A stretch of 64,000 nt of DNA, taken from NCBI RefSeq assembly GCF_003112575.1, contig NZ_BEWC01000001.1, positions 372,001-436,000 on the forward strand. Reading direction: 5' to 3'. Origin of the DNA: Streptomyces ardesiacus (lineage in GTDB: Bacteria > Actinomycetota > Actinomycetes > Streptomycetales > Streptomycetaceae). Below are positions 1 to 8,501 of the stretch, in pieces (position 1 is the first letter of the stretch; each line of letters begins with the position of its first letter). The position numbers and the translations under genes were made by a program. The notes beneath the pieces are model-generated. The model was not told the DNA's origin. It saw only the letters and a list, made by a program, of their open reading frames with translations, and did no database searches.

Positions 1-998
1 CCGACTGGCGGACCCTGGTCGAACGGGACGACATCGACCTCGTCGACATCTGCACCCCCGGCGACAGCCACGCCGAGATCGCGCTGGCCGCGCTCGCCGC
101 AGGCAAACACGTCCTGTGCGAGAAGCCGCTGGCCAACACCGTCGAGGAGGCGCAGGCGATGACCCGCGCCGCCGAGCAGGCCGGGGCGCGCGGACAGCTC
201 GCGATGGTCGGGTTCAACTACCGCCGCGTCCCGGCCACCGCGCTGGCCCGGCGGATGGTCGCCGAAGGCCGCGTGGGCAGGCTGCGGCACCTGCGGGTGA
301 CCTACCTCCAGGACTGGCTGGTGGACCCGAAGGCTCCGCTCACCTGGCGGCTGCGCAAGGAACTGGCCGGATCGGGTGCGCTCGGCGACCTCGGCGCCCA
401 CATCGTCGACCTCGCGCAGTACCTGTCGGGGGAGCGGATCGCGGGCGTCTCCGCGCTCACCGAGACCTTCGTACGGGAACGCCCGCTGCCCGACGGCGCC
501 CCCCGGGGCCTGTCGGCCGGCTCGAAGGACGGCGTGACCGGGCAGGTGACGGTGGACGACGCCGCCGTGTTCACCGGGCGCCTCACCTCCGGCGCACTGG
601 TCTCCTTCGAGGCCACCCGGTACGCCACCGGCCGCAAGAACGCCCTGCGCATCGAACTCAACGGGGAGCGCGGCTCGCTCGCCTTCGACCTGGAACGGCT
701 CAACGAGCTGGAGTACCACGACGGCACCGAGCCGGGGGAGCACGCGGGCTTCCGCCGCATCCTCGTCACGGAACCCGAGCACCCCTACCTGGACGCCTGG
801 TGGCCGCCGGGCCACGGACTCGGCTACGAGCACACCTTCGTGCACCAGGCGCGCGACCTCGTCCACGCGGTCGCCGAGGGGCACGGCCCCGAACCCTCCT
901 TCGCCGACGGGCTGCAGGTGCAGCGCGTGCTCGCGGCCGTGGAGGAGAGCGCCGAGAAGAACAGCGTCTACACCCCGATCGCCCCCATCGCACTCTGA
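1..998 (+). CDS. Gfo/Idh/MocA-family NAD(P)-dependent oxidoreductase (5' end outside window)
   Basis: The reading frame is open from the first bases, so the N-terminal Rossmann strand and the start lie upstream of the window. The visible part begins in the latter half of the nucleotide-binding domain ([16 protein letters not shown]) and contains the family signature CEKPLA, whose Lys is a catalytic/cofactor residue in this family. The C-terminal alpha/beta domain follows ([14 protein letters not shown], then a substrate-binding sheet) and ends at a normal stop. Family members oxidise or reduce sugar and cyclitol hydroxyls, for example 3-dehydrogenation of glycosides or inositol. A TIM-barrel isomerase follows after 16 bp and a ThuA/DUF1080 protein is downstream, which fits a 3-keto-sugar pathway. 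The exact substrate is not readable from sequence. Confidence 0.93.
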   Translation, partial: DWRTLVERDDIDLVDICTPGDSHAEIALAALAAGKHVLCEKPLANTVEEAQAMTRAAEQAGARGQLAMVGFNYRRVPATALARRMVAEGRVGRLRHLRVTYLQDWLVDPKAPLTWRLRKELAGSGALGDLGAHIVDLAQYLSGERIAGVSALTETFVRERPLPDGAPRGLSAGSKDGVTGQVTVDDAAVFTGRLTSGALVSFEATRYATGRKNALRIELNGERGSLAFDLERLNELEYHDGTEPGEHAGFRRILVTEPEHPYLDAWWPPGHGLGYEHTFVHQARDLVHAVAEGHGPEPSFADGLQVQRVLAAVEESAEKNSVYTPIAPIAL

Positions 999-1014
999 GG
1001 AGGCCGGCAGCGAC

Positions 1015-2013
1015 ATGCCACGCAACTTCACGCTCTTCACCGGACAGTGGGCGGACCTGCCGCTGGAGGAGGTCTGCCGCCTCGCCCGCGACTTCGGCTA
1101 CGACGGGCTGGAACTCGCCTGCTGGGGCGACCACTTCGAGGTCGACAAGGCCCTGGCCGACCCCTCCTACGTGGACTCCCGCCACCAGCTGCTCGACAAG
1201 TACGGCCTGAAGTGCTGGGCCGTCTCCAACCACCTGGTCGGTCAGGCCGTCTGCGACGCCATCATCGACGAGCGGCACGAGGCCATCCTGCCGGCCCGCA
1301 TCTGGGGCGACGGCGACGCGGAGGGCGTGCGCCGGCGCGCCGCCGCCGAGATGAAGGACACCGCACGGGCCGCCGCCCGTCTCGGCGTCGACACCGTCAT
1401 CGGCTTCACCGGGTCGGCGATCTGGCACCTGGTCGCCATGTTCCCGCCCGCCCCCGAGTCCATGATCGAGCGCGGCTACCAGGACTTCGCGGACCGCTGG
1501 AACCCGATCCTCGACGTCTTCGACGCCGAGGGCGTCCGGTTCGCGCACGAGGTGCACCCCAGCGAGATCGCCTACGACTACTGGACCACCCAGCGCGCCC
1601 TGGAGGCGGTCGGGCACCGCGAGGCCTTCGGCCTCAACTTCGACCCCTCGCACTTCGTGTGGCAGGACCTCGACCCCGTCGGCTTCCTGTGGGACTTCCG
1701 CGACCGCATCTACCACGTCGACTGCAAGGAGGCCCGCAAGCGCCTCGACGGCCGCAACGGACGGCTCGGCTCCCACCTGCCGTGGGGCGACCCGCGGCGC
1801 GGCTGGGACTTCGTGTCGGCCGGGCACGGCGACGTCCCGTGGGAGGACGTGTTCCGCATGCTGCGCTCCATCGGCTACCAGGGACCCGTCTCCGTCGAGT
1901 GGGAGGACGCCGGCATGGACCGGCTGCAGGGCGCCCCGGAGGCGCTCACCCGGCTGAAGTCCTTCGACTTCGAGCCGCCCAGCGCGTCCTTCGACGCGGC
2001 CTTCAACAGCTGA
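1015..2013 (+). CDS. Sugar phosphate isomerase/epimerase-family TIM barrel (AP endonuclease 2 fold)
   Basis: A 332-residue cytosolic xylose-isomerase-like TIM barrel. The ATG is preceded by a strong AGGAGG about 10 bp upstream and lies 16 bp after the oxidoreductase stop, so the two are co-transcribed. Candidate metal ligands lie in FAHEVHPSE (Glu/His), LNFDPSHF (Asp/His), YHVDCKE and the C-terminal VEWEDAG, the usual arrangement for a divalent-metal site in this fold. Such proteins next to Gfo/Idh/MocA dehydrogenases act as isomerases, epimerases or 3-keto-glycoside-cleaving enzymes. That role is inferred from family and context. The length is typical and nothing is truncated. Confidence 0.9.
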   Translation: MPRNFTLFTGQWADLPLEEVCRLARDFGYDGLELACWGDHFEVDKALADPSYVDSRHQLLDKYGLKCWAVSNHLVGQAVCDAIIDERHEAILPARIWGDGDAEGVRRRAAAEMKDTARAAARLGVDTVIGFTGSAIWHLVAMFPPAPESMIERGYQDFADRWNPILDVFDAEGVRFAHEVHPSEIAYDYWTTQRALEAVGHREAFGLNFDPSHFVWQDLDPVGFLWDFRDRIYHVDCKEARKRLDGRNGRLGSHLPWGDPRRGWDFVSAGHGDVPWEDVFRMLRSIGYQGPVSVEWEDAGMDRLQGAPEALTRLKSFDFEPPSASFDAAFNS

Positions 2014-2037
2014 CCGCAGCCCCGACCGCAGGTCAGG

Positions 2038-2069
2038 ACCGGGGACCGGCACACCCGCCGGTGCCCGGT
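2038..2069 (+). terminator. Hairpin terminator after the TIM-barrel gene
   Basis: The arms ACCGGG-G-ACCGGC and GCCGGT-G-CCCGGT pair across a 6-nt loop with one G-G mismatch, 25 bp after the stop at 2013. There is no U-tract, as is common in Streptomyces. It separates the two-gene unit from the large secreted protein gene at 2287. Confidence 0.6.
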
Positions 2070-2180
2070 CAGGGCTGCCCGAATCCTGCTTTGTCCTGAG
2101 TTGGGAAAAAGTTAAACCAGCCACGGTCCAAGGGGTGTTCGCCCCGGAAGAACGCGGTTACGGTCCCTGCAGGTCCCTGA

Positions 2181-2195
2181 AGTGTTCAGGACACT
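2181..2195. promoter_or_regulatory. Small inverted repeat upstream of the secreted ThuA-fusion gene
   Basis: AGTGT-TCAGG-ACACT forms a 5-bp perfect dyad about 90 bp before the GTG at 2287, preceded by two GGTCCCTG direct repeats (2162-2180). An AT-richer stretch (2095-2125) lies just upstream and may hold promoter elements. The regulator is unknown, and the dyad is short enough to be chance. Confidence 0.3.
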
Positions 2196-2286
2196 CACCT
2201 CTCCGGGGTGACGGCGCACCCCGGCGCCCGCATCGCACGTCCTCGCACCCATCCCAGTACGGCCCACCCGTTCCCGGAGGGACTTC

Positions 2287-5200
2287 GTGCACAGAACCAG
2301 ACTCAAAGGCACCAGGACCACAAGGCGCCCCAGGCTCCGCACCGGCCTCGCCCTCTTCACCGGCCTGCTGCTGGCCGTCGGCACCCCCGCGACCGTCGCC
2401 GGCGCCCACCCCGGCCACCCCGAGCACGACGAGACGGCAGCCGTCGCCGAGGGGCAGTTCCAGCAGGTGCCGCTCGCCAAGGGCGAGCCCGAGATGGGCG
2501 AGCCGATGTCGCTCGCCGTACTCCCCGACCGCAGCGTCCTGCACACCGCCCGCGACGGCACACTGCGCCTGACCGACCAGGGCGGCGTCACCAAGGTCGC
2601 CGGCAAGATCCCCGTCTACAACCACGACGAGGAGGGCCTGCAGGGCGTCGGCATCGACCCGGACTTCGAGAACAACCGGGCGATCTACCTCTACTACGCC
2701 CCGCCGCTCGACACCCCCGCCGGCGACGCCCCGGAGAACGGCACCGCCGAGGACTTCAAGAAGTTCGACGGCGTCAACCGCCTCTCCCGCTTCGTCCTGA
2801 ACGCCAACGGCACGCTGGACATGGCCAGCGAGAAGAAGGTCCTGGACGTCGCGGCCTCCCGCGGCACCTGCTGCCACGTCGGCGGCGACATCGCGTTCGA
2901 CGCCGAGGGCAACCTCTACCTCTCCACCGGCGACGACACCAACCCGTTCGCCTCGGACGGCTACACGCCGATCGACGAGCGCCCGGACCGCAACCCGGCC
3001 TTCGACGCCCGCCGCAGCGCCGGCAACACCAACGACCTGCGGGGCAAGATCCTGCGCATCAAGGTCGCCGAGGACGGCTCGTACACCGTCCCGGAGGGCA
3101 ACCTCTTCGAGCCGGGCACCGAGAAGACCCGCCCCGAGATCTACGCGATGGGCTTCCGCAACCCCTTCCGGATCAGCGTCGACAAGAAGACCGGCACGGT
3201 CTATGTCGGCGACTACGGCCCCGACGCGGGCGCCGCCGACCCGAAGCGCGGCCCGGCCGGGCAGGTCGAGTTCGCCAAGGTCACCAAGGCGGCCAACTTC
3301 GGCTGGCCCTTCTGCACCGGCGACAACGACCCCTACGTCGACTACGACTTCGCCACCGGCACCTCCGGCGAGACCTTCGACTGCGCCGCCCCGAAGAACA
3401 CCTCGCCGCACAACACCGGCCTCACCGACCTGCCGCCCGCGCAGGCCGCGTGGATCCCGTACGACGACGGCTCCGTGCCCGAGTTCGGCAGCGGCTCCGA
3501 GTCCCCGATGGGCGGCCCGGTCTACCGCTACGACCCCGACCTCGACTCCAAGGTGAAGTTCCCCGAGGAGTACGACGGGGACTTCTTCGCCGGTGAGTTC
3601 GGCCGCCGCTGGATCAAGCGGATCGAGCAGAACGAGGACGGCTCGGTCGCGAAGATCAACGACTTCCCGTGGACCGGCACCCAGATCATGGACATGGAGT
3701 TCGGCCCCGACGGCGCGCTCTACGTCCTCGACTACGGCCTGTCCTGGTTCCAGGGCGACAAGGACTCGGCGCTGTACCGCATCGAGAACGCCGCGGACGG
3801 CTTCTCCCCGATCGCCGAGGTGAGCGCCGACAGGACCTCGGGCGCGGCCGGCCTGAAGGTCGCGTTCACGGCCAGCGCCAAGGACGCCGACTCCCCGGAC
3901 CTCACCTACGCCTGGGACTTCGGCGACGGCACCACGGGCGAGGGCCTCACGCCCACCCACAAGTACAAGAAGGTCGGCACCTACACCGCGACCTTCACCG
4001 CCAAGGACCCCGAGGGCAACACCGGCAACGCCAGCGTCCGCATCGTGGTCGGCAACACCGAGCCCACGGTGACCATCGAGACCCCCGGCAACGGCACCCT
4101 GCTCCCGATGGGGGAGCCCGTCCCCTTCAAGGTGAAGGTCACCGACCCCGAGGAGAGCATCGACTGCTCCAAGGTCAAGGTCGCCTACAGCCTCGGCCAC
4201 GACTCCCACGCCCACGAGCTGACCAGCGAGATGGGCTGCGAGGGCACCCTCAACCCGCCGCCCGGTGACGGCGGGCACGACCCCAACGCCAACATCTACG
4301 GCGTCGTCGGCGCCAGCTACACCGACGGCGGGGCCAACGGCCAGGAGGCCCTGACCGGCACCGCCCGCACCGTGATCCAGCCCCCGCACCGCCAGGCGGA
4401 GCACTTCACCACCCAGCAGGGTGTGTCGCCGATCGACAAGACCGGCGCCAACGGCGGCAAGACCGTCGGCGACATCAACGACGGCGACTGGATCTCCTTC
4501 AGCCCCTACAAGTTCGACGGGCAGCAGAAGCTGACCGTCCGGGCCTCCTCCGGCGGCGCCGGCGGCTTCGTCGAGGTGCGCACCGGCTCGCCCACCGGCA
4601 AGCTGCACGGCTCCGCGTACATCCCGCCGACCGGCGGCTGGGAGACCTTCCAGAACGTCGACGTGCCGCTGCGGTCCCTGCCGAAGAAGACCACGGACAT
4701 CTACCTGGTCTTCAAGGGCGGCGAGGGCGCGCTGTTCGACATCGACGACTTCGAGTTCTCCAAGGAGCCCTTCAAGAACGGGAAGAAGGTCCTGGTCTTC
4801 TCCAAGACCGCCGGCTTCCGCCACGACTCCATCCCCGAGGGCATCGCCGCCCTGAAGGAGCTGGGCACCCCGGCGGGCATCACGGTCACCGCGACCGAGG
4901 AGGCCGGGCAGTTCACCACGGCCAACCTCGCCAAGTACGACGCGGTCGCCTTCCTGTCCACCACCGGTGACGTCCTCAACGCCGACCAGCAGAAGGCGTT
5001 CGAGAACTACGTCAAGAACGGCGGCGGCTACCTGGGCATCCACGCCGCCGCCGACACCGAGTACGACTGGGAGTTCTACGGCGGCCTCGTCGGCGCCTAC
5101 TTCGACTCGCACCCGGCCATCCAGAAGGCCACCGTCCGCGTCGAGGACCACGACCACCCCGCCACCGCGCACCTGGACGACGCCTGGGAGCGCACCGACG

Positions 5201-6003
5201 AGTGGTACAACTACCGCACCAACCCGCGTGAGCAGGCCAAGGTCCTCGCCACCCTGGACGAGACCACCTACCAGGGCGGGAACATGAAGGGCGACCACCC
5301 GATCGCCTGGTGCCAGACCTACGGCGGCGGCCGCTCCTTCTACACCGGCATGGGCCACACCAAGGAGTCCTACGCCGACGAGGCTTTCCGCAAGCACCTG
5401 CTCGGCGGCATGCAGTACGCCACCGGCCAGGCCAAGGCCGACTGCAAGCCCGGCAAGGGCTACCGGGACATCTTCAACGGCCAGACCCTGGACGGCTGGA
5501 AGCAGGCCGGCCCCGGCAAGTTCACCGTCAAGGACGGCGTTCTGGAGTCCGAGGGCGGCATGGGCCTGCTCTGGTACCAGGCCAAGGAGCTGAAGTCGTA
5601 CTCCCTCAAGCTCGACTGGAAGATGCGGGGCGACGACAACTCCGGAGTCTTCGTGGGCTTCCCGGCCTCCGACGACCCCTGGTCCGCCGTGAACAAGGGC
5701 TACGAGATCCAGATCGACGCCACGGACGCCGTGGACCGCACCACGGGTGCGATCTACACCTTCAAGGCGGCGAACATCAAGGCCCGTGACCAGGTACTGC
5801 GGCCGCCCGGGCAGTGGAACTCCTACGAGATCAAGGTCCAGGGCGAACGCCTCCAGGTGTTCCTCAACGGAGTCAAGATCAACGACTTCACCAACAAGGA
5901 CCCCGAGCGGAGCCTGACGGACGGCTACATCGGCCTGCAGAACCACGGCGCCGACGACCATGTCTCCTTCCGCAACATCCAGCTCAAGGAACTGCCCTCC
6001 TAG
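2287..6003 (+). CDS. Secreted multidomain carbohydrate protein: sugar dehydrogenase propeller, PKD, CBM-like, ThuA, DUF1080
   Basis: A 1238-residue exported protein with a GTG start behind GGAGGG. Residues 1-40 form a signal peptide (Arg-rich n-region, hydrophobic core, cleavage near AGAHPG). Residues 50-508 resemble the PQQ-type glucose/sorbosone dehydrogenase beta-propeller (HDEEGLQGVGIDPDF, GFRNPFRIS, GEFGRRWIKRI). About 509-590 is a PKD domain (YAWDFGDGTT). About 700-830 resembles a CBM6-like beta-sandwich (GDINDGDWISF). About 832-1054 is ThuA (GGGYLGIHAAADTEYDW; HPIAWCQTYGGGRSFYTGMGHT). About 1058-1237 is DUF1080, a laminin-G-like fold of the 3-keto-glycoside hydrolase/lyase class (FNGQTLDGWK; NSGVFVGF). 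The architecture suggests extracellular oxidation and cleavage of glycosides. Strong hairpin potential upstream indicates its own transcription unit. Confidence 0.92.
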   Translation: MHRTRLKGTRTTRRPRLRTGLALFTGLLLAVGTPATVAGAHPGHPEHDETAAVAEGQFQQVPLAKGEPEMGEPMSLAVLPDRSVLHTARDGTLRLTDQGGVTKVAGKIPVYNHDEEGLQGVGIDPDFENNRAIYLYYAPPLDTPAGDAPENGTAEDFKKFDGVNRLSRFVLNANGTLDMASEKKVLDVAASRGTCCHVGGDIAFDAEGNLYLSTGDDTNPFASDGYTPIDERPDRNPAFDARRSAGNTNDLRGKILRIKVAEDGSYTVPEGNLFEPGTEKTRPEIYAMGFRNPFRISVDKKTGTVYVGDYGPDAGAADPKRGPAGQVEFAKVTKAANFGWPFCTGDNDPYVDYDFATGTSGETFDCAAPKNTSPHNTGLTDLPPAQAAWIPYDDGSVPEFGSGSESPMGGPVYRYDPDLDSKVKFPEEYDGDFFAGEFGRRWIKRIEQNEDGSVAKINDFPWTGTQIMDMEFGPDGALYVLDYGLSWFQGDKDSALYRIENAADGFSPIAEVSADRTSGAAGLKVAFTASAKDADSPDLTYAWDFGDGTTGEGLTPTHKYKKVGTYTATFTAKDPEGNTGNASVRIVVGNTEPTVTIETPGNGTLLPMGEPVPFKVKVTDPEESIDCSKVKVAYSLGHDSHAHELTSEMGCEGTLNPPPGDGGHDPNANIYGVVGASYTDGGANGQEALTGTARTVIQPPHRQAEHFTTQQGVSPIDKTGANGGKTVGDINDGDWISFSPYKFDGQQKLTVRASSGGAGGFVEVRTGSPTGKLHGSAYIPPTGGWETFQNVDVPLRSLPKKTTDIYLVFKGGEGALFDIDDFEFSKEPFKNGKKVLVFSKTAGFRHDSIPEGIAALKELGTPAGITVTATEEAGQFTTANLAKYDAVAFLSTTGDVLNADQQKAFENYVKNGGGYLGIHAAADTEYDWEFYGGLVGAYFDSHPAIQKATVRVEDHDHPATAHLDDAWERTDEWYNYRTNPREQAKVLATLDETTYQGGNMKGDHPIAWCQTYGGGRSFYTGMGHTKESYADEAFRKHLLGGMQYATGQAKADCKPGKGYRDIFNGQTLDGWKQAGPGKFTVKDGVLESEGGMGLLWYQAKELKSYSLKLDWKMRGDDNSGVFVGFPASDDPWSAVNKGYEIQIDATDAVDRTTGAIYTFKAANIKARDQVLRPPGQWNSYEIKVQGERLQVFLNGVKINDFTNKDPERSLTDGYIGLQNHGADDHVSFRNIQLKELPS

Positions 6004-6174
6004 GGCGACCCGCCCCCGAGGGGTGACCTCTCCCAGGGGCGCCCCGCCCCCCGGGGGCAACCGGAACGGCGGCGGGCGGAGGACGCCGGACCTCCGCCCG
6101 CCGTCACCCCGACCACCACCCCCGGCCGTACCACCGCTCGTGTGTGCCCGACGCGCTCGACAAGGAGGCTGCCC

Positions 6175-7404
6175 ATGTCCGCGTCCCCCTCTGCTCCCTC
6201 CCACGGCTCCCGCACCGGTGTCTGGCTGATCGGAGCCCGCGGCTCCGTCGCCACCACGGTGGTGGCGGGCTGCGCCGCCGTGACCGCGGGACTGCACCCC
6301 GCGACCGGCATGGTCACCGAGACCCCCGACTTCGCCGGCGCCGGACTCCCCGCGCTCCCGTCCCTCGTCTTCGGCGGCCACGACACCGTGGACTGCCCCC
6401 TGCCCAAGCGGGCGGAGGCGCTGGCCGACGGGGGCGTGCTGCCGCACGGACTGCCCTCGGCCGTGGGCGCCGAACTGGCCGCGGCCGACCGGGAGATCCG
6501 TCCCGGCGGCCCGCTGCCGGGCGACACCCGCGACGAGCGGGAACTGATCGCCGCGTTCGCCGCGGACATCACCGACTTCACCCGGCGCACGGGAGCGGAG
6601 CGGACGGTGGTCGTGAACGTCGCCTCCACCGAGCCCGCGCCCGCCGAGGGAGTCCTGCCCGCCAGCTCCCTCTACGCGGCCGCCGCCCTGCGCGCCGGCT
6701 GCCCGTACGTCAACTTCACCCCGTCCACCGGCCTGCACCACCCCGCGCTGGCCGCACCGGCCGAGGCGAGCGGCCTGCCGTACGCGGGCCGGGACGGCAA
6801 GACCGGGCAGACCCTGCTGCGCTCGGTGCTGGGCCCGATGTTCGCGCAGCGGGCGCTGGCGGTGCGCGCCTGGTCGGGCACGAACCTGCTCGGCGGCGGC
6901 GACGGCGCGGCGCTGGCCGACCCGGCGGCGGCCGCGGCGAAGAACGCCGGCAAGGAACGCGTCCTCGCCGACACCCTCGGGGCTCCCGTCGAGGGCGAGG
7001 TCCACATCGACGACGTCCCCGCGCTCGGCGACTGGAAGACGGCCTGGGACCACATCGCCTTCGACGGCTTCCTCGGCGCGCGGATGTTCCTCCAGACCAC
7101 CTGGCAGGGCTGCGACTCGTCGCTGGCCGCGCCGCTCGTCCTCGACCTGGCCCGCCTGGCCGCCCGGGCCCACGAGCGGGGCCTGTCCGGTCCCCTGGGC
7201 GAACTGGGCTTCTTCTTCAAGGACCCGGTGGGGGAAGGGCCCTCCTCGCTGGCCGAGCAGTACGCCGAGCTGAAACGGTTCGCCGGGCGACTGCGGGGTG
7301 AGGAGGCCGGGTCCGCGGGGTCCGCGGGGTCCGCGGGGTCGGCCGGGGCCTCTGCCGCCGCCGGGTCCGACGGCGGCGCCCTCGAAGGCGGGGCCGGACG
7401 ATGA
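6175..7404 (+). CDS. Inositol-3-phosphate synthase-family protein, first gene of an Ebo-type operon
   Basis: A 409-residue homologue of myo-inositol-1-phosphate synthase. I chose ATG 6175 because AAGGAGG sits 7 bp upstream; an in-frame GTG 33 bp earlier has no such site. The NAD-binding segment VWLIGARGSVATTVV, NVASTEP, NFTPSTG and the family-specific GKTGQTLLRSVLGPMF and SGTNLLGGGDG segments are present, as is the C-terminal KTAWDHIAFDGFLG. In the family these residues bind NAD and cyclise glucose-6-phosphate. The last 35 residues are a Gly/Ser/Ala tail made by a 9-bp DNA repeat. The stop overlaps the next ATG. Being embedded in an ebo-like operon, it probably makes a cyclitol precursor for that pathway rather than housekeeping inositol. 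Confidence 0.88.
   Translation: MSASPSAPSHGSRTGVWLIGARGSVATTVVAGCAAVTAGLHPATGMVTETPDFAGAGLPALPSLVFGGHDTVDCPLPKRAEALADGGVLPHGLPSAVGAELAAADREIRPGGPLPGDTRDERELIAAFAADITDFTRRTGAERTVVVNVASTEPAPAEGVLPASSLYAAAALRAGCPYVNFTPSTGLHHPALAAPAEASGLPYAGRDGKTGQTLLRSVLGPMFAQRALAVRAWSGTNLLGGGDGAALADPAAAAAKNAGKERVLADTLGAPVEGEVHIDDVPALGDWKTAWDHIAFDGFLGARMFLQTTWQGCDSSLAAPLVLDLARLAARAHERGLSGPLGELGFFFKDPVGEGPSSLAEQYAELKRFAGRLRGEEAGSAGSAGSAGSAGASAAAGSDGGALEGGAGR
7311..7337 (+). repeat. Three tandem copies of GTCCGCGGG in the synthase C-terminus
   Basis: A perfect 9-bp unit repeated three times, followed by a degenerate fourth copy, encodes the Ala-Gly-Ser tail of the inositol-phosphate synthase homologue. The repeat keeps frame, so copy-number change would only alter tail length. 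Confidence 0.85.
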
Positions 7405-8501
7405 GCCGCGCCGTCGCCGCGGCGAGGCTCACGGCCGTGCCGACGGGAGGGCCGGGCGCGTCGGCGGGGTCGTCGCGGATGCCGGCCGGTGCTCCGGGGT
7501 CGCCGGGGGCCGCCTCCGGGACCCCCGGACCGCCGCCCCCGGCCGCCGAAGGCACCCCCGGGGCCGCCCGCCTCGCCGCCTGGGCCGAACTCCTCCGCCT
7601 GCCCGCCCTGTTCACCGTCCCCGGCGACGCCCTGGCGGGCGCGGCGGCGGCCGGCGCCCGGCCCGGGCCCCGCACCCTGCTCGCCATCGGCTCCTCCCTG
7701 TGCCTCTACGAGGCCGGCATGGCCCTCAACGACTGGGCCGACCGGGCGGAGGACGCCGTGGAGCGCCCGCACCGCCCCCTCCCGTCCGGCCGCGTCCGTC
7801 CCGCCGCCGCCCTCGTGGCCGCCGGTGCCCTCACCGGCGCCGGGCTGGCGCTCGCGGCCGGCGCGGGACGGCCCGCCCTCGGCGTCGCCGCGCCCCTGGC
7901 GGCCACCGTCTGGTCCTACGACCTCGCCCTGAAGCACACGCCGGCCGGTCCGGCGGCCATGGCGGCGGCTCGCGGACTCGACCTCCTCCTGGGCGCGGCC
8001 GCCACCGCCGGGGGCGCCCGGGCCGCGCTGCCCTCGGCCGCGCTGCTCGGCGGCCACACCCTCGCGGTCACGGCCGTCTCCCGGCGGGAGACCACCGGCG
8101 GCTCGGCCCTGGCCCCGCTGGCCGCGCTCGCCACGACGGGGGCACTGACCGGCCTGGTCACCTCCCGCCGCACCCGACTCCCGGCAGGCCGGCGGGCAGC
8201 AGCCGCCCCCGGCCTGCCGGGCTCCAGCCCGGCGTCCCCGGTCACCCGCGCCCTCACCGCCGCTCTGGGCGCGGCCTACGCCGCCACGGCAGCCCGCCCC
8301 TACTTCCACGCCGTGCTCAACCCCTCACCCCCGCTGACCCAACGCGCCGTCGGCGGTGGCATCCGGGCCACGATCCCCCTCCAGGCCGCGCTCGCCGCCC
8401 GCTCGGGCGCGGGAGCCGCGTCCCTCACGATCGCGGCCCTCGCCCCGGCCGGCCGGTGGTTCGCGAAGAGGGCGGCGATGAGGAAGGTGAGCATCACATG
8501 A
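7401..8501 (+). CDS. eboC: UbiA-superfamily prenyltransferase, EboC-like
   Basis: A 366-residue polytopic membrane protein. The first 50 residues are low-complexity Ala/Gly/Pro, so translation may really begin further in, but the ATG overlaps the upstream stop as ATGA, which favours coupling. The diagnostic Asp-rich motif NDWADRAEDAVERPHRPLPSG (NDxxDxxxD plus RPLPSG) marks UbiA enzymes that bind Mg-prenyl diphosphate; a second polar loop follows YDLALKHTP. About seven to eight hydrophobic segments are visible. In Ebo clusters EboC is the UbiA member, thought to prenylate or anchor a metabolite during export. The assignment rests on motif plus neighbours EboA, EboB and EboE. Confidence 0.85.
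   Translation: MSRAVAAARLTAVPTGGPGASAGSSRMPAGAPGSPGAASGTPGPPPPAAEGTPGAARLAAWAELLRLPALFTVPGDALAGAAAAGARPGPRTLLAIGSSLCLYEAGMALNDWADRAEDAVERPHRPLPSGRVRPAAALVAAGALTGAGLALAAGAGRPALGVAAPLAATVWSYDLALKHTPAGPAAMAAARGLDLLLGAAATAGGARAALPSAALLGGHTLAVTAVSRRETTGGSALAPLAALATTGALTGLVTSRRTRLPAGRRAAAAPGLPGSSPASPVTRALTAALGAAYAATAARPYFHAVLNPSPPLTQRAVGGGIRATIPLQAALAARSGAGAASLTIAALAPAGRWFAKRAAMRKVSIT

Noticed and set aside
766..2124. Long minus-strand frame opposite the first two genes
   Set aside because: Low-complexity composition without motifs; both plus-strand genes are recognisable.
2158..7173. Very long minus-strand open frame (1671 codons) opposite the ThuA-fusion gene
   Set aside because: A frame left open by GC-rich codon bias on the other strand: Val/Gly/Leu repeats without domain pattern, and the plus strand carries clear conserved domains.
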